A stretch of DNA of 47,200 nt from Candidatus Marsarchaeota G2 archaeon ECH_B_1 (GCA_003019535.1 NEXG01000017.1:1-47200), one strand, 5' to 3'. Counted from the stretch's first letter, positions 18,083-28,588 are shown. Program-made: numbers and translations. Notes: a model not told the origin generated them from the sequence alone.

Positions 18083-18483
18083 AAGTTTAGCTATGAGATT
18101 TGCTTTTTAGTTGGGAAACGCTGTCCAACAACATTGGGCGGATGCGCAATTTGTGGTTTAAGACAAGTTGATAGTCAACCGTTTTTAATTTTGCATCTTT
18201 CCAGCATTTGGGAATTGGTAAAAGGCTTGTGGCCAATGCTTTATTACAACACAAGAGAACAAGATGTGTGAACACTGTAGCACAATCAAAGAATCTTGGC
18301 ACACTCGTGTTTAAAGCTTTTTGGAAAAGTCCACAACCTTTTTTTAAATATTTAAGCTCAAATCTCCAACAAACTCGCACTGAAAGCTTTGACAGGTTTT
18401 AGGCCACAGTTTCCTTATATAAAGCGTGCAATGGTTTTTGGCACTGGTTAAAATTTATATTCAACTTAAACGAAATCAATGAC
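18083..18483. other. intergenic, no gene seen
   Basis: About 400 nt with only overlapping chance frames. A TATA-like AAATTTATATTC lies shortly before the phosphoesterase gene. Confidence 0.4.
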
Positions 18484-19200
18484 ATGAGGATTCTGGTTTT
18501 TAGTGACATTCACGCGAACATCTACGCTTTACGCGCTTTGCTTGAAAGAGAGAGATTTGACGAAGTGGTTTTTCTGGGCGACGCTGTGGACTACGGCACT
18601 AGGCCTAGCGAAACCGTGGACGTTTTGCGCTCACTCAAGCCGCGTAGAGTGATGGGAAATCACGACCACGCGGCATCCTTTGGTGTAGACTGTTACTGTG
18701 CTCAGGAAAACCACGAGCTAAGCGTTTACACACGCCAAAATATCACGCTTAAACAGCTTTCCAAATCGGATTTGGCGTTCCTTGCGCAAGCACCGATTGA
18801 AGGGCATTTTGAATTCGACAATTTAAAGATCGCGGCGTTTCACGGTTCACCTTCCGAACCGCTTTACGGTTATCTCTACCCATGGCTTATCAGCAAAAGC
18901 GAAGTGTTTACCAGCACGCTTGGCGCGCCACTCGAAGAGCAGGTCGTGCTAGTTGGACACACTCACTATTCGTTTACCACTAGCTTTGCTGGGTACAGAG
19001 TGATAAACCCAGGCTCTGCTGGCCAGCCTAGGGATGAGGATATAAGACCTTCTTACGCGATTTTGAACACGGATAATACCACTATTGAGTTACACAGATT
19101 TGACTATCCACGCGATTTGCTCAAAAAAGAGATTTTGACAGAAGTAGAACAACCTGAAATGCGCGCAAGGCTACTAAAGCTTTTCAGAGTTACACCATGA
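18484..19200 (+). CDS. calcineurin-like metallophosphoesterase (YfcE/MJ0936-like)
   Basis: The 238-residue protein has all metallophosphoesterase motifs: FSDIHAN (Asp7, His9), VVFLGDAVDYG (Asp), VMGNHDHA (Asn-His-Asp), AAFHGSP (His) and LVGHTHYSF (His-x-His), followed by INPGSAGQPRDED. These ligands bind two metal ions. The compact size without extra domains matches archaeal phosphodiesterases related to MJ0936 and bacterial YfcE; the physiological substrate is unknown. It starts at ATG just after an A/T-rich promoter-like stretch. It is followed by the ClC channel gene after about 175 nt and shares its base composition. Confidence 0.85.
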   Translation: MRILVFSDIHANIYALRALLERERFDEVVFLGDAVDYGTRPSETVDVLRSLKPRRVMGNHDHAASFGVDCYCAQENHELSVYTRQNITLKQLSKSDLAFLAQAPIEGHFEFDNLKIAAFHGSPSEPLYGYLYPWLISKSEVFTSTLGAPLEEQVVLVGHTHYSFTTSFAGYRVINPGSAGQPRDEDIRPSYAILNTDNTTIELHRFDYPRDLLKKEILTEVEQPEMRARLLKLFRVTP

Positions 19201-19376
19201 CCTTCTTCACTTTGTGATAGTTCAAAATTTGTGCTTGCGCATTAAACACAAATATTAAAAGATGAATTTGTCACTGCATCAAAATTTTCACAAACTCGCG
19301 CGCACAACTCTTAGCTACCTCCAAAGCTACTTTTACAATCCTAGAGTACGACACCGATTAACACTTAAAGCTTTTC

Positions 19377-21168
19377 ATGATTGATTTTTCTCGTATGTCG
19401 CGACTGCTTTCTTTGCCATACTTTGAAAAGTGGCTAGTGCTCGGAATAATTATAGGTGTTGTGGCTGGCTTAGGCGCCATGGCTTTGTATTTTGGAATTA
19501 GACTTTTTGAATACTTGTTTTTGGACTTATTAGCGGGTGCGAAAGTGCCCCATCCAGTGGGTGAAGGGGGAAGCGTGATGTTTGTTTATTCGGTGATACG
19601 CCCATACACACTACCATTTGTTGTGGGATTGGGAGGGCTCATCTCTGGGGTTCTTGTGTACACAATCGCCCCAGAAGCTGAAGGACACGGCACAGACGCC
19701 GCGATAGACGCGTACCACAACAAACAGGGAAAGATAAGAAGGAGGATACCTTTCGTAAAGCTTGTGACATCAGCGATCACAATCGGAAGTGGTGGAAGTG
19801 CGGGTAGGGAAGGCCCAACAGCACAGCTAGCAGCGGGAATAGGCTCGGCTATCGCGGACATGTTTCACCTAAACCCGCAGGACAGGCGTATAGCAGTGGC
19901 GGTTGGTATAGGAGCAGGTATTGGCACGATCTTTAAGGCTCCAATCGGTGGTGCGGTTTTGGCAGCCGAGGTTTTATACAGGAGACCTTGAACCAGAGGT
20001 GATTTTCCCTGCAATTGTCGCTTCATCGGTGGGCTACTCCATTTTTGCGTCGATAGTGGGCTTTGAACCCATATTTGGTTACTACACTCAAGCGTTCAGC
20101 GTGCTAAGACTACCCTTCTACGCTTTACTTGGTTTGGTTGCGGGAGGCCTTGCGATCGTGTATGTGCGAACGTTTTACGGCGTCAACTCGGTTTTTAAAA
20201 GATTAAGGATTCCACCACACGTGAAACCCATGATCGGAGGCGTAGCTGTGGGTCTTATCGCACTCATTTTCCCAGAGGTGATGGCCACAGGCTACGGATG
20301 GGTTCAGCTAATCATATCGGGCAATCTTCAAGCGCTTGTGGGTGGAGACCTGCCAATATTACTCATTCTGGCACTTCTACCTTTTATAAAGATTATAACC
20401 ACATCTTTGAGTGTGGGCTCTGGTGGTAGTGGTGGAGTTTTTGCCCCAGGCATGGTTATAGGCGCGTCTCTTGGCGGATTTCTAGGCTTAGTGTTTCACA
20501 TGCTTTTTCCTAGCGTGGTACCAAGTGTAGCACCATTCGCAATTGTCGGTATGCTCTCATTCTTTGGAGCTGCTGGCAAGGTGCCTCTTTCAGTTATACT
20601 AATGGTGGTTGAGATGACTGGTAGCCTTCAACTTCTTCCAGTCGCGATGCTAGCCACAGCGATATCCTGCACCGTTTCTGGGCTAAAGTACTGCATTTAC
20701 CGCTCACAGGTGAACACCCGCAGGGATTCGCCGGCGCATATGGGTGAGTACAACACACCTCTTTTGTCGTCCATTAGAGTGTCAGAGATAAACTTGAGAA
20801 ACCTTGGGGTAGCGCCAGAAGAAAGTGTGGAAAGAGCCGCCAAGATGATGCAAGAGCTTAATCTGTTTTCGCTACCTGTAGTCGAAAAAGACAGGTTCGT
20901 GGGTGTGGTTTACCTTGACCGTATAGTTAACAAGAAAGGAAGTGTGTCCAGCTTTACCGAAAAAGGCGCTTCGTACGTGAAATTGACCAGCACTGCCGAT
21001 CAAGCGTGGGAAGTTATGATGAAAAACAGAACGATGTGGTGTCCTGTGGTCGAAAACGGCAAATACTTGGGGTCGATAACACTTGAAGACATACTGAAAG
21101 AATACAGAAAAAGATCACTCGCACTGAATCAAACCTTACCATTTCAGGAAACTCCTAAACATGAATAA
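19377..21168 (+). pseudogene. ClC-type chloride channel/transporter with CBS domains, copy 1, frameshifted
   Basis: Two frames joined near 19985 correspond end to end to the intact 592-residue copy at 34326. Visible ClC motifs include [14 protein letters not shown] (with the gating Glu of GREGP) and GSGGSGGVFAPGMVIGA (GxFxP selectivity loop). Two CBS modules form the C terminus, the second with MKNRTMWCPVVENGKY. The break occurs where the intact copy reads YRRDLEPE: this copy has AGGAGACCTTGA in place of AGGAGAGACCTTGA, a two-base loss from a GA repeat. Protein identity to the other copy is high, but synonymous positions differ widely, as do N- and C-terminal tails. ClC proteins exchange chloride and protons across the membrane, useful for acid tolerance. 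Confidence 0.82.
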
Positions 21169-21283
21169 CACAAGCGAAAACCGTCTTTATTAGAATGCAC
21201 TGTGTAAAACATCGTTTTTAGCCGATTCTGAGTATTAAATAGCGAATATCATCTTAATTGTGTTAGCTTCATATTTATAAATA

Positions 21284-22608
21284 TTCCAAAACCTCGCCCT
21301 TTTAGGGCGGGGATTCAAAAAGAATAAATACGGGTGCGGGGAACTGTGCGGCGTGGGTGCAAGGGCGTACAAATACAGGGCGTACTGCTCAAAGTCCACG
21401 GCGAGTGTGTTGAAGACCCAGCTCAAAACAGCGTGTAAACTCTACAACAAGCTCTTGCACGCCGAAGAAGAGGAGTACAGGAAGACCAAGCACGCCATGA
21501 GTGAGAATGAGCTGAGGCAGCTCGCCTTAGACCTCCGAAAGAAGAACCCCGAGTTCCAGGCGCTGCACTCGCAGGTTGCCCAGCAGGTCGCAGAAAGGTT
21601 TTATTAGGCGCGGAAACGCTTCCTCGATGGTTTGGCGAACAAGCCCAAGAAAAAGAAGCCTCACAAGTACCTCTCCTTAGTGTACCCTCAGAGTGGTTGG
21701 AAGCTTTCTGATATCAGGGGGTAGGGCAGTGCAAAAACAAAGAAGAAGGCTCGTTTGCAACTGAGTAAGATAGGCTTCTTCACCTTGATAATACACAGGG
21801 ATTTTTCCTTGGAGCGTGTGTCCCAGGTTTGCGTCAAACTCTACCCCTCTGGAAAAATCTACCTGGTATTCTTAGTGGAGGAGCCCGAAGCACAAGAGAA
21901 GCAACCGTGGGAACCCAGAAAGGCTGTGGGCGTGGACTTGGGGTTGGCGAGGCTCGCCACGCTCTCTGATGGGCGCATCTTGGAGAATCCGAGGCCGCTT
22001 GAGCGCTCTTTGGAAAAAATCAGGGTACCTCAGAGGAGCCTCTCTAGAAGAAGGTTTCTCTCGAAAAACTGGCTTAAAGCGAAGATAAGACTCGCTAAAC
22101 AGCACGAACGTGTTAATGATTTCAGACGCGACTCTTTAAACTCGGGGCGCTACTCGCACGGGAGTACGACCTCCTGGTATTAGAGGACTTGAACCTCGAG
22201 GGTTTGATCCATAGAGGCGTAACCAAGAAAGGAAGGATGAGGCACCACGACTCCTCGTTCTCAGAGCTAAGGAGGATACTTGAGTGGGAGTTTGTTAAAC
22301 GAGGGAGAGTTGTCCTCGCTGTTCCAGCGTTCAACTCGTCGCGTGAGTGTTTCTGGTGCGGGGAAATAAACCGGGGTCTAGCCTTGGAAGACCGCGTGTT
22401 CCACTGTCCCCCCTGCGGTTTCACCTTGGACCGCGACCTCAACGCTTGCCTGGTTCTCTTAAAACGTGCGGGGTGGGTGCCACCCTTCCAGTGTGCCTGT
22501 CTTTGAGCTCCGCCCAATACCTCCCCTACCCTCCTTAGGGTTGGTAAGTGGTAGGCATGGTGGGGTGATGATTCAGGAAGCTCCCGCCTTCAGGCGTGGG
22601 TAGCTCAC
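21284..22608 (+). mobile_element. TnpB-only element, copy 2 (decayed)
   Basis: The left end reads TCCAAAACCTCGCCC with hairpin and GGGCGGGGATTC; the right end has CTCCCGCC, a TTCA loop, GGCGTGGGTAGCTCAC. TTATAA (21275-21280) lies just outside. The predicted guide segment after the right end begins AGTCACCATAAATAAATAGG. The tnpB gene inside is broken. Confidence 0.7.
21353..22603 (+). pseudogene. tnpB: TnpB copy 2, inactivated
   Basis: The reading starts GARAYKYRAYCSK, matching copy 1. A TAG at 21605 replaces the Gln codon of FYQAR, another stop follows near 21722, and a frameshift near 22140 moves the rest (LNLEGLIHRG, then HHDSSFSELRRILEWEF) to another frame. RuvC Asp in VGVDLGLARLATLSDGR and the zinc Cys pairs FWCGEIN and HCPPCG survive. 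A further frame change near the end restores MIQEAPAFRRG and the TAG in the right end. It cannot make a functional protein, but right-end RNA could still be transcribed. Confidence 0.8.
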
Positions 22609-22961
22609 AGTCACCATAAATAAATAGGAAACGGTATTGGAATCTTTCTTTGAAACCAAAGTGATCAAAATCGTGAATTAGCGGCTTTTCCATATAGGCG
22701 TTGATGTTTCGAGGGTTCCCACCACTCCCGTCCCCCCAATCCCTCTCTAGAGGTTCAGAGGGGATCAAGAGTTGTTCACATGTTTGCTGAATTCCCCCAT
22801 ATATCGTCACCTTAAAACTCCTGAAGTGAAAGCGTAGTGTGATGATGAGTCGGTCGAATCTTCGCTGCGCCCTTTAACGATTAGAGTTTTACCATCAAAA
22901 TCTTGGAGGGTTTTAGGGGAAACGTCAAGTGCTCGTTTAGGCTTTTATCAACCGATGTCAT

Positions 22962-23672
22962 ATGTCATCTGAGAAATCCGAAGGGATGCACACGTGCCCT
23001 GTGTGTAAGGCTGGTTTTTCCACTATGCCTGCACTCATGGAGCACGTGTCGAAAGCACACCCCCAAATGGCTCAAACCATGGGGTCACACATGGAGGGCC
23101 GAGAAGTGACGAGGGCTAAGGCGTCCACCTATTTTGGCTGGGCGGCGCTTGGAGGGTTCGTCGGCGCCATACTGATGGGTATAGTCATGATGATTGCAGC
23201 TGCCGTAATGGGTGTGACACCACTAATCATGATGCTAGCTATGGGTATAGGTGTGCTTGGGCTATCCCCAACTGGGGGTATTGCGACCGCGATGGGGGGC
23301 CTAATACTTCACCTAGTTGACGGTGTGGTGATTGGGCTTATACTCGCCGCGATAAGCTTCGGTGTTAAACGTTTTCTGTTCATAGACAGCGTTAAGCGTG
23401 GTGCTTACATCGGCCTCCTAGCTGGCTTCCTCGTATGGCTGGTTTTCGGCCTCCCAGTACTTCTAGCCGTGATGCCGCATGCTATGGTGGTCGCAATAGC
23501 CGCGCCGATTGCCGCCGCGAAAGGCGTGCCCATATCCGCCGTGGCGCCAACGGTTCAGTCTAAGCTTATACCGATGATGGGACCAATAGCCGGCGCCTTC
23601 CTCGTGGCACACCTAGTATATGGTTTGCTGTGGGGCGTGTTCATCGGATACGCCGTATCGCGTAGAGTGTGA
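22962..23672 (+). CDS. C2H2 zinc finger fused to a polytopic membrane domain
   Basis: The 236-residue protein begins with one C2H2 finger: Cys12, Cys15, His28, His33, with spacing identical to the two-finger protein at 9934. After a linker rich in His and Met (PQMAQTMGSHMEG) come about five or six membrane segments, for example GGFVGAILMGIVMMIAAAVM, ILHLVDGVVIGLILAAISFG, GAYIGLLAGFLVWLVFGLPV and FLVAHLVYGLLWGVFIGYAV. The layout puts a cytoplasmic finger on a transporter- or sensor-like membrane body. The function is unknown; similar fusions appear in archaeal annotations. The gene precedes an OsmC gene by 37 nt in the same direction, so they likely form an operon. The ATG start has a TTTTAT box upstream. 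Confidence 0.8.
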   Translation: MSSEKSEGMHTCPVCKAGFSTMPALMEHVSKAHPQMAQTMGSHMEGREVTRAKASTYFGWAALGGFVGAILMGIVMMIAAAVMGVTPLIMMLAMGIGVLGLSPTGGIATAMGGLILHLVDGVVIGLILAAISFGVKRFLFIDSVKRGAYIGLLAGFLVWLVFGLPVLLAVMPHAMVVAIAAPIAAAKGVPISAVAPTVQSKLIPMMGPIAGAFLVAHLVYGLLWGVFIGYAVSRRV

Positions 23673-23709
23673 AAAACACAGGATAAATCGACAATAGGAG
23701 TGTCAGATT

Positions 23710-24204
23710 ATGGTTTCCTTTTCCACTGGATTCGCTGACAAGATGCGTGAGAGACTTAAGAAATATGAGGAAGCCGATAGGACGGAGGTATCTGCGAAGG
23801 TGAAAGTTGTGGTGGACAAACTCGACGACCTGGCATCCACAGCTAGGGGTAGAAACCCGCATTCTTGGTCTGCCGATGAGAATGGTCCAAGCCCGCTAGA
23901 GTACTTTATATCCGCCTTGGGCCTTTGCCAGTGTGTACACTACGCCGAACACGCCGCCGCATCAGGGATCAGGCTTGAATCATTGAGAATAGAGATAAAC
24001 GGCGACTTCAGGGTGACCAGGCCGAGGAACCTAAAGAAGCTTGAGTACACTGTACTCATCCAGAGCCCAGAGAAGCTGGATGTGATAAGGGAGCTGGCTT
24101 TGAAGGCTTCTGCTGACTGCTATGTGACCCAGACCTTGAAAAGGGCGTGTGAAGTCCGTGGCCACTTATTGTTGAACGGAGTCGACATCGGTGAGATTTT
24201 CTGA
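23710..24204 (+). CDS. OsmC-family protein, second type
   Basis: The 164-residue protein has the OsmC core: PSPLEYFISALGLCQCVHYAEHAA with Cys in the long helix, and ASADCYVTQTLKRACEV for the second Cys region. Here the usual CPV is CYV, as in YhfA-like OsmC subgroups. An N-terminal helical extension (residues 1-25) precedes the beta sheet. OsmC members reduce organic hydroperoxides or handle oxidised thiols. It follows the zinc finger/membrane gene closely and probably shares its transcript. It is only distantly like the OsmC protein at 17639. The start is ATG after a GGAG sequence (AATAGGAGTG) at suitable spacing. Confidence 0.82.
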   Translation: MVSFSTGFADKMRERLKKYEEADRTEVSAKVKVVVDKLDDLASTARGRNPHSWSADENGPSPLEYFISALGLCQCVHYAEHAAASGIRLESLRIEINGDFRVTRPRNLKKLEYTVLIQSPEKLDVIRELALKASADCYVTQTLKRACEVRGHLLLNGVDIGEIF

Positions 24205-24719
24205 ACAAGTAGTTGGACTGAGTAGGTGACCACACTGCGTCTGCTAGGTTCATTGGGCGAACACTTCGACGGAGTCGAAACCGAGGCATGACCCTCAATC
24301 TATTCTTCTAAGGTAGCAGAGCTTAACCCATCAACTCATCTACTTTTTGTCTAAAATAGCTAAAAGCTTGATTCACTCAGGAACACCAGGTTATCTGTCA
24401 GTGTTAGTATCCCACCTTTTTTAGGGGTAGTCCACTCGGCACGATGAGTGATCATTCGCAGGGTTTTGACCATATTGGTCAGATAGAGGGCGTGAATGTA
24501 TTTTTACGCTTTATGGAGGGCTATAGTGTGCAATCTGTTTATTTTCGTCTATGGTAATTAGTTGGGGGTTTAATCCTGAAAAGGGGTATATTGGCAATTG
24601 TTGCTTCCTTTTTATCAGATTGGCGCAGTGTGGAAGGTTGGATTGTGGAAACCATTGAAAACGTTTTCTGTACAACTGGTTGGCTGTAGGTATATCATCA
24701 CATAGTTGGTATAATTGTG
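24205..24719. other. intergenic, no gene seen
   Basis: About 515 nt with no supported gene; it leads into the copZ promoter. Confidence 0.4.
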
Positions 24720-24752
24720 TATAGTTAGTAACTAACTATAAACTTTATAGTT
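24720..24752 (+). promoter_or_regulatory. two overlapping palindromes in the copZ promoter
   Basis: TATAGTTAGT-A-ACTAACTATA (24720-24740) is a perfect inverted repeat with a one-base centre. AACTATAAA-C-TTTATAGTT (24734-24752) is a second perfect one and overlaps the first by 7 nt. They share the motif AACTATA/TATAGTT and lie about 40-70 nt before the copZ start, next to the TTTAAATAG TATA-like box. They look like operator sites for a metal-responsive repressor or activator; the protein is not identified. Confidence 0.65.
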
Positions 24753-24791
24753 TAAATAGTTTTGTCGCCATACTATGTTGGCGACTTGGAA

Positions 24792-25007
24792 ATGAGTGTA
24801 AATAAGAAGGTTGCCATAATAAAGGTGCGGGGCATGCACTGTGAAGGTTGCGCCAAGAGTATAGAGAATGCGCTACGCCTCCTTGATGGAGTATCTTCAG
24901 CCTCAGTTGAATTCAATAAGCGTAGAGCGATTGTTGAGTATAATCCTGAGATAACTGATGTCGATAAGCTGAGACAAGCGATTACTGATGCTGGTTACGA
25001 TGCGTAA
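24792..25007 (+). CDS. copZ: copper chaperone CopZ-like HMA protein
   Basis: Using the ATG that gives [10 protein letters not shown], the protein is 71 residues: a single HMA (ferredoxin-like) domain with the metal site [11 protein letters not shown] (Cys-x2-Cys) and a C-terminal strand-helix ending AGYDA. An upstream TTG could add ten residues without motif. CopZ-type chaperones hold Cu(I) in the cytoplasm and hand it to a P-type ATPase, and such an ATPase gene follows after about 40 nt in the same direction. Copper is the best guess, though HMA domains can bind other soft metals. The two overlapping palindromes upstream probably control this operon. Confidence 0.88.
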   Translation: MSVNKKVAIIKVRGMHCEGCAKSIENALRLLDGVSSASVEFNKRRAIVEYNPEITDVDKLRQAITDAGYDA

Positions 25008-25048
25008 ACAGATTATATAAACACATTCTCGAGGGGGGTGGCAGCGAG

Positions 25049-27550
25049 TTGTCAGTAAAAGCGAAACACCAAGTTAAGATCGGCGGTATGCACTGCTCTT
25101 TTTGCGCCAGTAATATCACAAAGGCGCTCAAAAGACAACAGGGGGTTTTGAGTGTGAACGTGAGCCTTGCACACGAAGAGGTGCTTGTTGAGTTTGATCC
25201 TTCTAAGGTTGAGGGCTGGCAGCTGGACGAGACGCTTCGAAGTCTTGGGTACACGGTAAGGGACCCAGATAAGGTGAGAAGTTTTGAAGAAGAGGAAAAA
25301 GAGTTGAGGGGTGCGCGAAACAGGCTTCTGGGTTCCGCCACTCTTACATTCACTGCGCTGGGAATCATGTCGCTCTACTGGCTGGGTGTGGCACGCCCAA
25401 TGCCTACGTGGATGCGTGTTGGGATGATCGCTCTGGCTCTGAGTAACGTTTTCGGCTTCGGCTTCCCGATACTGGAGATGACGTACCACTCACTCAGAAG
25501 GCTCATCCTCAACCAGCACGTGCTCATGGAGCTAGCTGCTTTCGGGGGGCTGATAGGGGGATTCATAGGACTCTTCGTCGACAAGCGCTTCCCAGCACCA
25601 GACTTTTTCGCGATCTCCGTATTCATCGTTTCATACCACTTACTAGGTGGGTACGCCTCGCTCCTAGTGAGAACCAAGAGCTCTCAAGCCGTAAAGAGAC
25701 TTCTTTCGCTACAGCCTCAGACCGCTAAGGTTATCCGTGATGGAAAAGAAATGACCATTCCAGTTCAACAGGTGTCGAAGGGAGATTTGGTGCGCGTAAG
25801 GCCAGGGGAAGCCATCCCCGTGGATGGCGTCGTTGTAGAAGGGGTGTCAGCAGTTGACGAAAGCATAGTAACAGGTGAACCCATCCCGCAGGAGAAGAGG
25901 GTGGGACAAGAAGTTGTAGGGGGGTCGGTGAACACAAATGGAAGCCTTGTTATCCGTGTGACCAAGGTTGGTAGCGAAGGCTTCTTACAACGTGTGGCCG
26001 AATACATTGAGGAAGCAAGAGCGATGAAGCCAGGAATCCTGCAACTACTCGACAGGGTGCTGGGCTTCTTTGTGCCGGGGGTCATACTCGCCGCGGTCGC
26101 GGGTTTCACAGCTTGGAGCTTGGGAGCTTGGGCGCTTACTGGTGCGCCCAACCTGCAGCGCGCCGCTTTCGCGGCTCTATCTGTGCTTGTGATGGGTTAC
26201 CCGTGTGCACTCGGAATGGCCACACCGATTGCGATGATTAGGGGTGGCGGATTAGCCTCGGAAAAGGGCATACTTTTTAGGAGCTCTGAAGCATTTCACG
26301 TGCTACAATCAGTGGACACGGTGGTCTTCGACAAGACTGGCACAATCACGGTGGGTAGACCAAGCGTGGTGCGCGTTCTACCAGTGGAAGGTGTGTCGGA
26401 AAGGGAAGTGCTTGTGCTTGCGGCCAGCGTAGAAGCTTTGTCTCAACATCCGCTTGCAAAAGCCGTAGTTGAAGCCGCACGTGAACACGGGTTTTTCTTA
26501 GAGCAAGCAAAAGATTTTCAGGAGGTGTCTGGCGCGGGTGTGAGGGCTAAGCTTAGTGGTAAGCCGATATTTGTGGGCAAGCTCGACTTTCTCCAAGACA
26601 TGGGTGTGTCCATCGATACTAGAATAGTGGATGAAGTCTTGGCTATGGAGGCGAAAGGTCAGACTGTTTTCGGCGTTGCGCTTGACGGAAAGCTCATGGG
26701 AGTGGTAGGGGTTGCGGACACCATTAAGAAGGAGGCTGCGGATGTTGTGGCCAAAATAAAGGCGCTTGGCCTCACACCTATTATGATCACTGGAGACGCG
26801 AAAAGAACAGCCAAAGCGGTGGCGGAAAGCGTCGGTATAGGGCGATTCTACGCACGGGTGACTCCAGACCAGAAGGCGGATAAGGTAAGGGAGCTACAGG
26901 CTGAAGGTCACAGGGTGATAATGGTGGGCGACGGCATAAACGACGCCCCCGCGCTGATGCAGGCTGACGTGGGAATCGCGCTTGGCGCTGGTACGGATAT
27001 CGCCATCGAATCCGCCGATGTGATCATCACTGGAAGTGATTTGAACAAGGTGATCGACGCTATCCAGATTGGGAGAAATAGTTATCGGAAGACCAAGCAG
27101 AACTTGGCTATCGCCTTCTCGTTTAACGGCGTAGGTATACCACTTGCAGCGGCCGGTCTTGTGCAACCCATCTGGGCGATGGCCGCGATGGTGTTGAGCG
27201 TGACCACCGTGATCCTTAATTCGTTCGGGGTGAAAACCGCCTCAACACTCGGACGACTCTTGACCAAAATGAGAAGTAGAGGTGAAAAAATCCAAGAAAA
27301 CAGAAAGGAACACACCAAATCCAAAGAAACCGAAAGTAAGCTCGTTCTAAGGATTCCTGGAATCCACTGTTACGAGTGCATATCAAGGATTGAGGAAGCT
27401 GTGGTTCGGCTTGACGCTGTGTCCTATCTGGAGATTGACCCCCAATCGAAGGAAGTCGTGGTGTTTTATCGAGATGGAGACGTGCTCAAGGACGAAATAA
27501 TGAGAAGAATAGTAGAGCTAGGCTATGAGGTGATTCAAAATGACAACTAA
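25049..27550 (+). CDS. copA: P1B-type heavy-metal ATPase (CopA-like) with N- and C-terminal HMA domains
   Basis: The 833-residue protein has an N-terminal HMA domain with [10 protein letters not shown], eight expected membrane helices, the actuator motif TGEP, the phosphorylation site DKTGT, the HP motif in SQHPLAKAV, and [13 protein letters not shown] second HMA domain at the C terminus (about 765-830) has GIHCYECIS. The membrane metal motif is [12 protein letters not shown], i.e. YPC where canonical Cu(I) pumps have CPC. P1B ATPases export metal ions from the cytoplasm. The preceding chaperone and following cupredoxin support copper, but the YPC change and second HMA domain leave specificity open. 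It starts at TTG behind GAGGGGGGTGG. Its end overlaps the CcdA-like gene by 11 nt. Confidence 0.9.
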   Translation: MSVKAKHQVKIGGMHCSFCASNITKALKRQQGVLSVNVSLAHEEVLVEFDPSKVEGWQLDETLRSLGYTVRDPDKVRSFEEEEKELRGARNRLLGSATLTFTALGIMSLYWLGVARPMPTWMRVGMIALALSNVFGFGFPILEMTYHSLRRLILNQHVLMELAAFGGLIGGFIGLFVDKRFPAPDFFAISVFIVSYHLLGGYASLLVRTKSSQAVKRLLSLQPQTAKVIRDGKEMTIPVQQVSKGDLVRVRPGEAIPVDGVVVEGVSAVDESIVTGEPIPQEKRVGQEVVGGSVNTNGSLVIRVTKVGSEGFLQRVAEYIEEARAMKPGILQLLDRVLGFFVPGVILAAVAGFTAWSLGAWALTGAPNLQRAAFAALSVLVMGYPCALGMATPIAMIRGGGLASEKGILFRSSEAFHVLQSVDTVVFDKTGTITVGRPSVVRVLPVEGVSEREVLVLAASVEALSQHPLAKAVVEAAREHGFFLEQAKDFQEVSGAGVRAKLSGKPIFVGKLDFLQDMGVSIDTRIVDEVLAMEAKGQTVFGVALDGKLMGVVGVADTIKKEAADVVAKIKALGLTPIMITGDAKRTAKAVAESVGIGRFYARVTPDQKADKVRELQAEGHRVIMVGDGINDAPALMQADVGIALGAGTDIAIESADVIITGSDLNKVIDAIQIGRNSYRKTKQNLAIAFSFNGVGIPLAAAGLVQPIWAMAAMVLSVTTVILNSFGVKTASTLGRLLTKMRSRGEKIQENRKEHTKSKETESKLVLRIPGIHCYECISRIEEAVVRLDAVSYLEIDPQSKEVVVFYRDGDVLKDEIMRRIVELGYEVIQNDN

Positions 27551-28588
27551 CCACACCCCCGCATCATCGAACGATTCGAAGTGGTCATCGATGTCGACGC
27601 GCTTTACATGCGTGAATACTGATGGCTCCCCCGCTAAGCTACCATCATCGTCATCGAATCCACGGCTACCCTCTACTCATGTACGTAGCCTGCTAACCGC
27701 AGTTTTCTCGGTAGCACTCCTTGTACTCCTGTTTATCGGAGGACACTACGTGTACACTCACGACGTGGGCGGTCTGTTCGCTAAGAGCGCGACTACAAAA
27801 ATTTCGCCACCCTACCTCTTACTCGGACTTGCGTTGGTAGGTGGTGCTACTTCTTTCTTTTCACCGTGTAGCATAGCCCTGACACCTACGTTCTTGAGTA
27901 TTTTATAGGAACGCAAGGTGATGCAAGAACAACGAATGACTCAAGAGTTGTCGATGGTGCTAGAAGTGAAGAAGAAAATTCAATGGTACACCACTTTAGT
28001 CGTCGAGTGCTAAAAACGAGCGTTTTGCTCGTACTAGGAATCCTTACATTCTACGCATTTGCGAGCATCCTAGTAAGTTGGATAGGTGTACTTGTCTATA
28101 ATTACTTGATCTATATTATCCCCGCCATCGGTGCGATTTTCTTAGGTTTAGGTTATATCGTCTTTACTGGTCGAAGCATAGGCTTCCTTTGGAAGTTAGA
28201 ACAAATCAATCCCGCCAATCGCTACTACAACGCCATAACAATTAAAGCAAACTCACATACATCTAATTCAAAGGCGACTACTCTCTACCTCTTTGGTGTC
28301 TCCTACGGTGCGGCTTCGCACACCTGCACGCTACCCATCTTTCTCGGGATTGTGCTGATACCCCTAGCTTCAGGCGTGTATTGGTTGGCTGGAGTAGCAG
28401 TATTCATTTATGGAGTTGCAATCGCAGCCTTGTTTATGTTGATGCTCACCATCGGGAGAAATACCATTACCCGGTTTTATCGCCGCTTGGGAGCATACCT
28501 ACAGTGGGTGACCGGAGGGTTGTTCATCATCAGCGGCTCTTACCTCTTACTCTACTTCGTTCAAAACTATGGAGGTCTAGTTCTATGA
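27540..28588 (+). CDS. CcdA/DsbD-type thiol electron carrier membrane protein, frameshifted
   Basis: Two frames join near 27897 into about 350 residues. After a polar, Ser/Thr-rich N terminus the membrane part has the two signature cysteines of the DsbD/CcdA transmembrane domain: [16 protein letters not shown] and [16 protein letters not shown]. At the join the first frame reads FLSIL-stop while a -1 shift gives [11 protein letters not shown], so one T is missing or skipped. CcdA/DsbD proteins move electrons from cytoplasmic thioredoxin to the outside. The ATG overlaps the end of copA and the stop overlaps the cupredoxin ATG, so the three are one transcription unit. Bacterial proteins exist that fuse HMA, this domain and a cupredoxin, which supports a joint metal-handling role. 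Confidence 0.78.

Noticed and set aside
22535-22810. Minus-strand 91-codon frame across TnpB copy 2's right end
   Set aside because: It spans the element boundary and has no domain; it is a shadow of element sequence.
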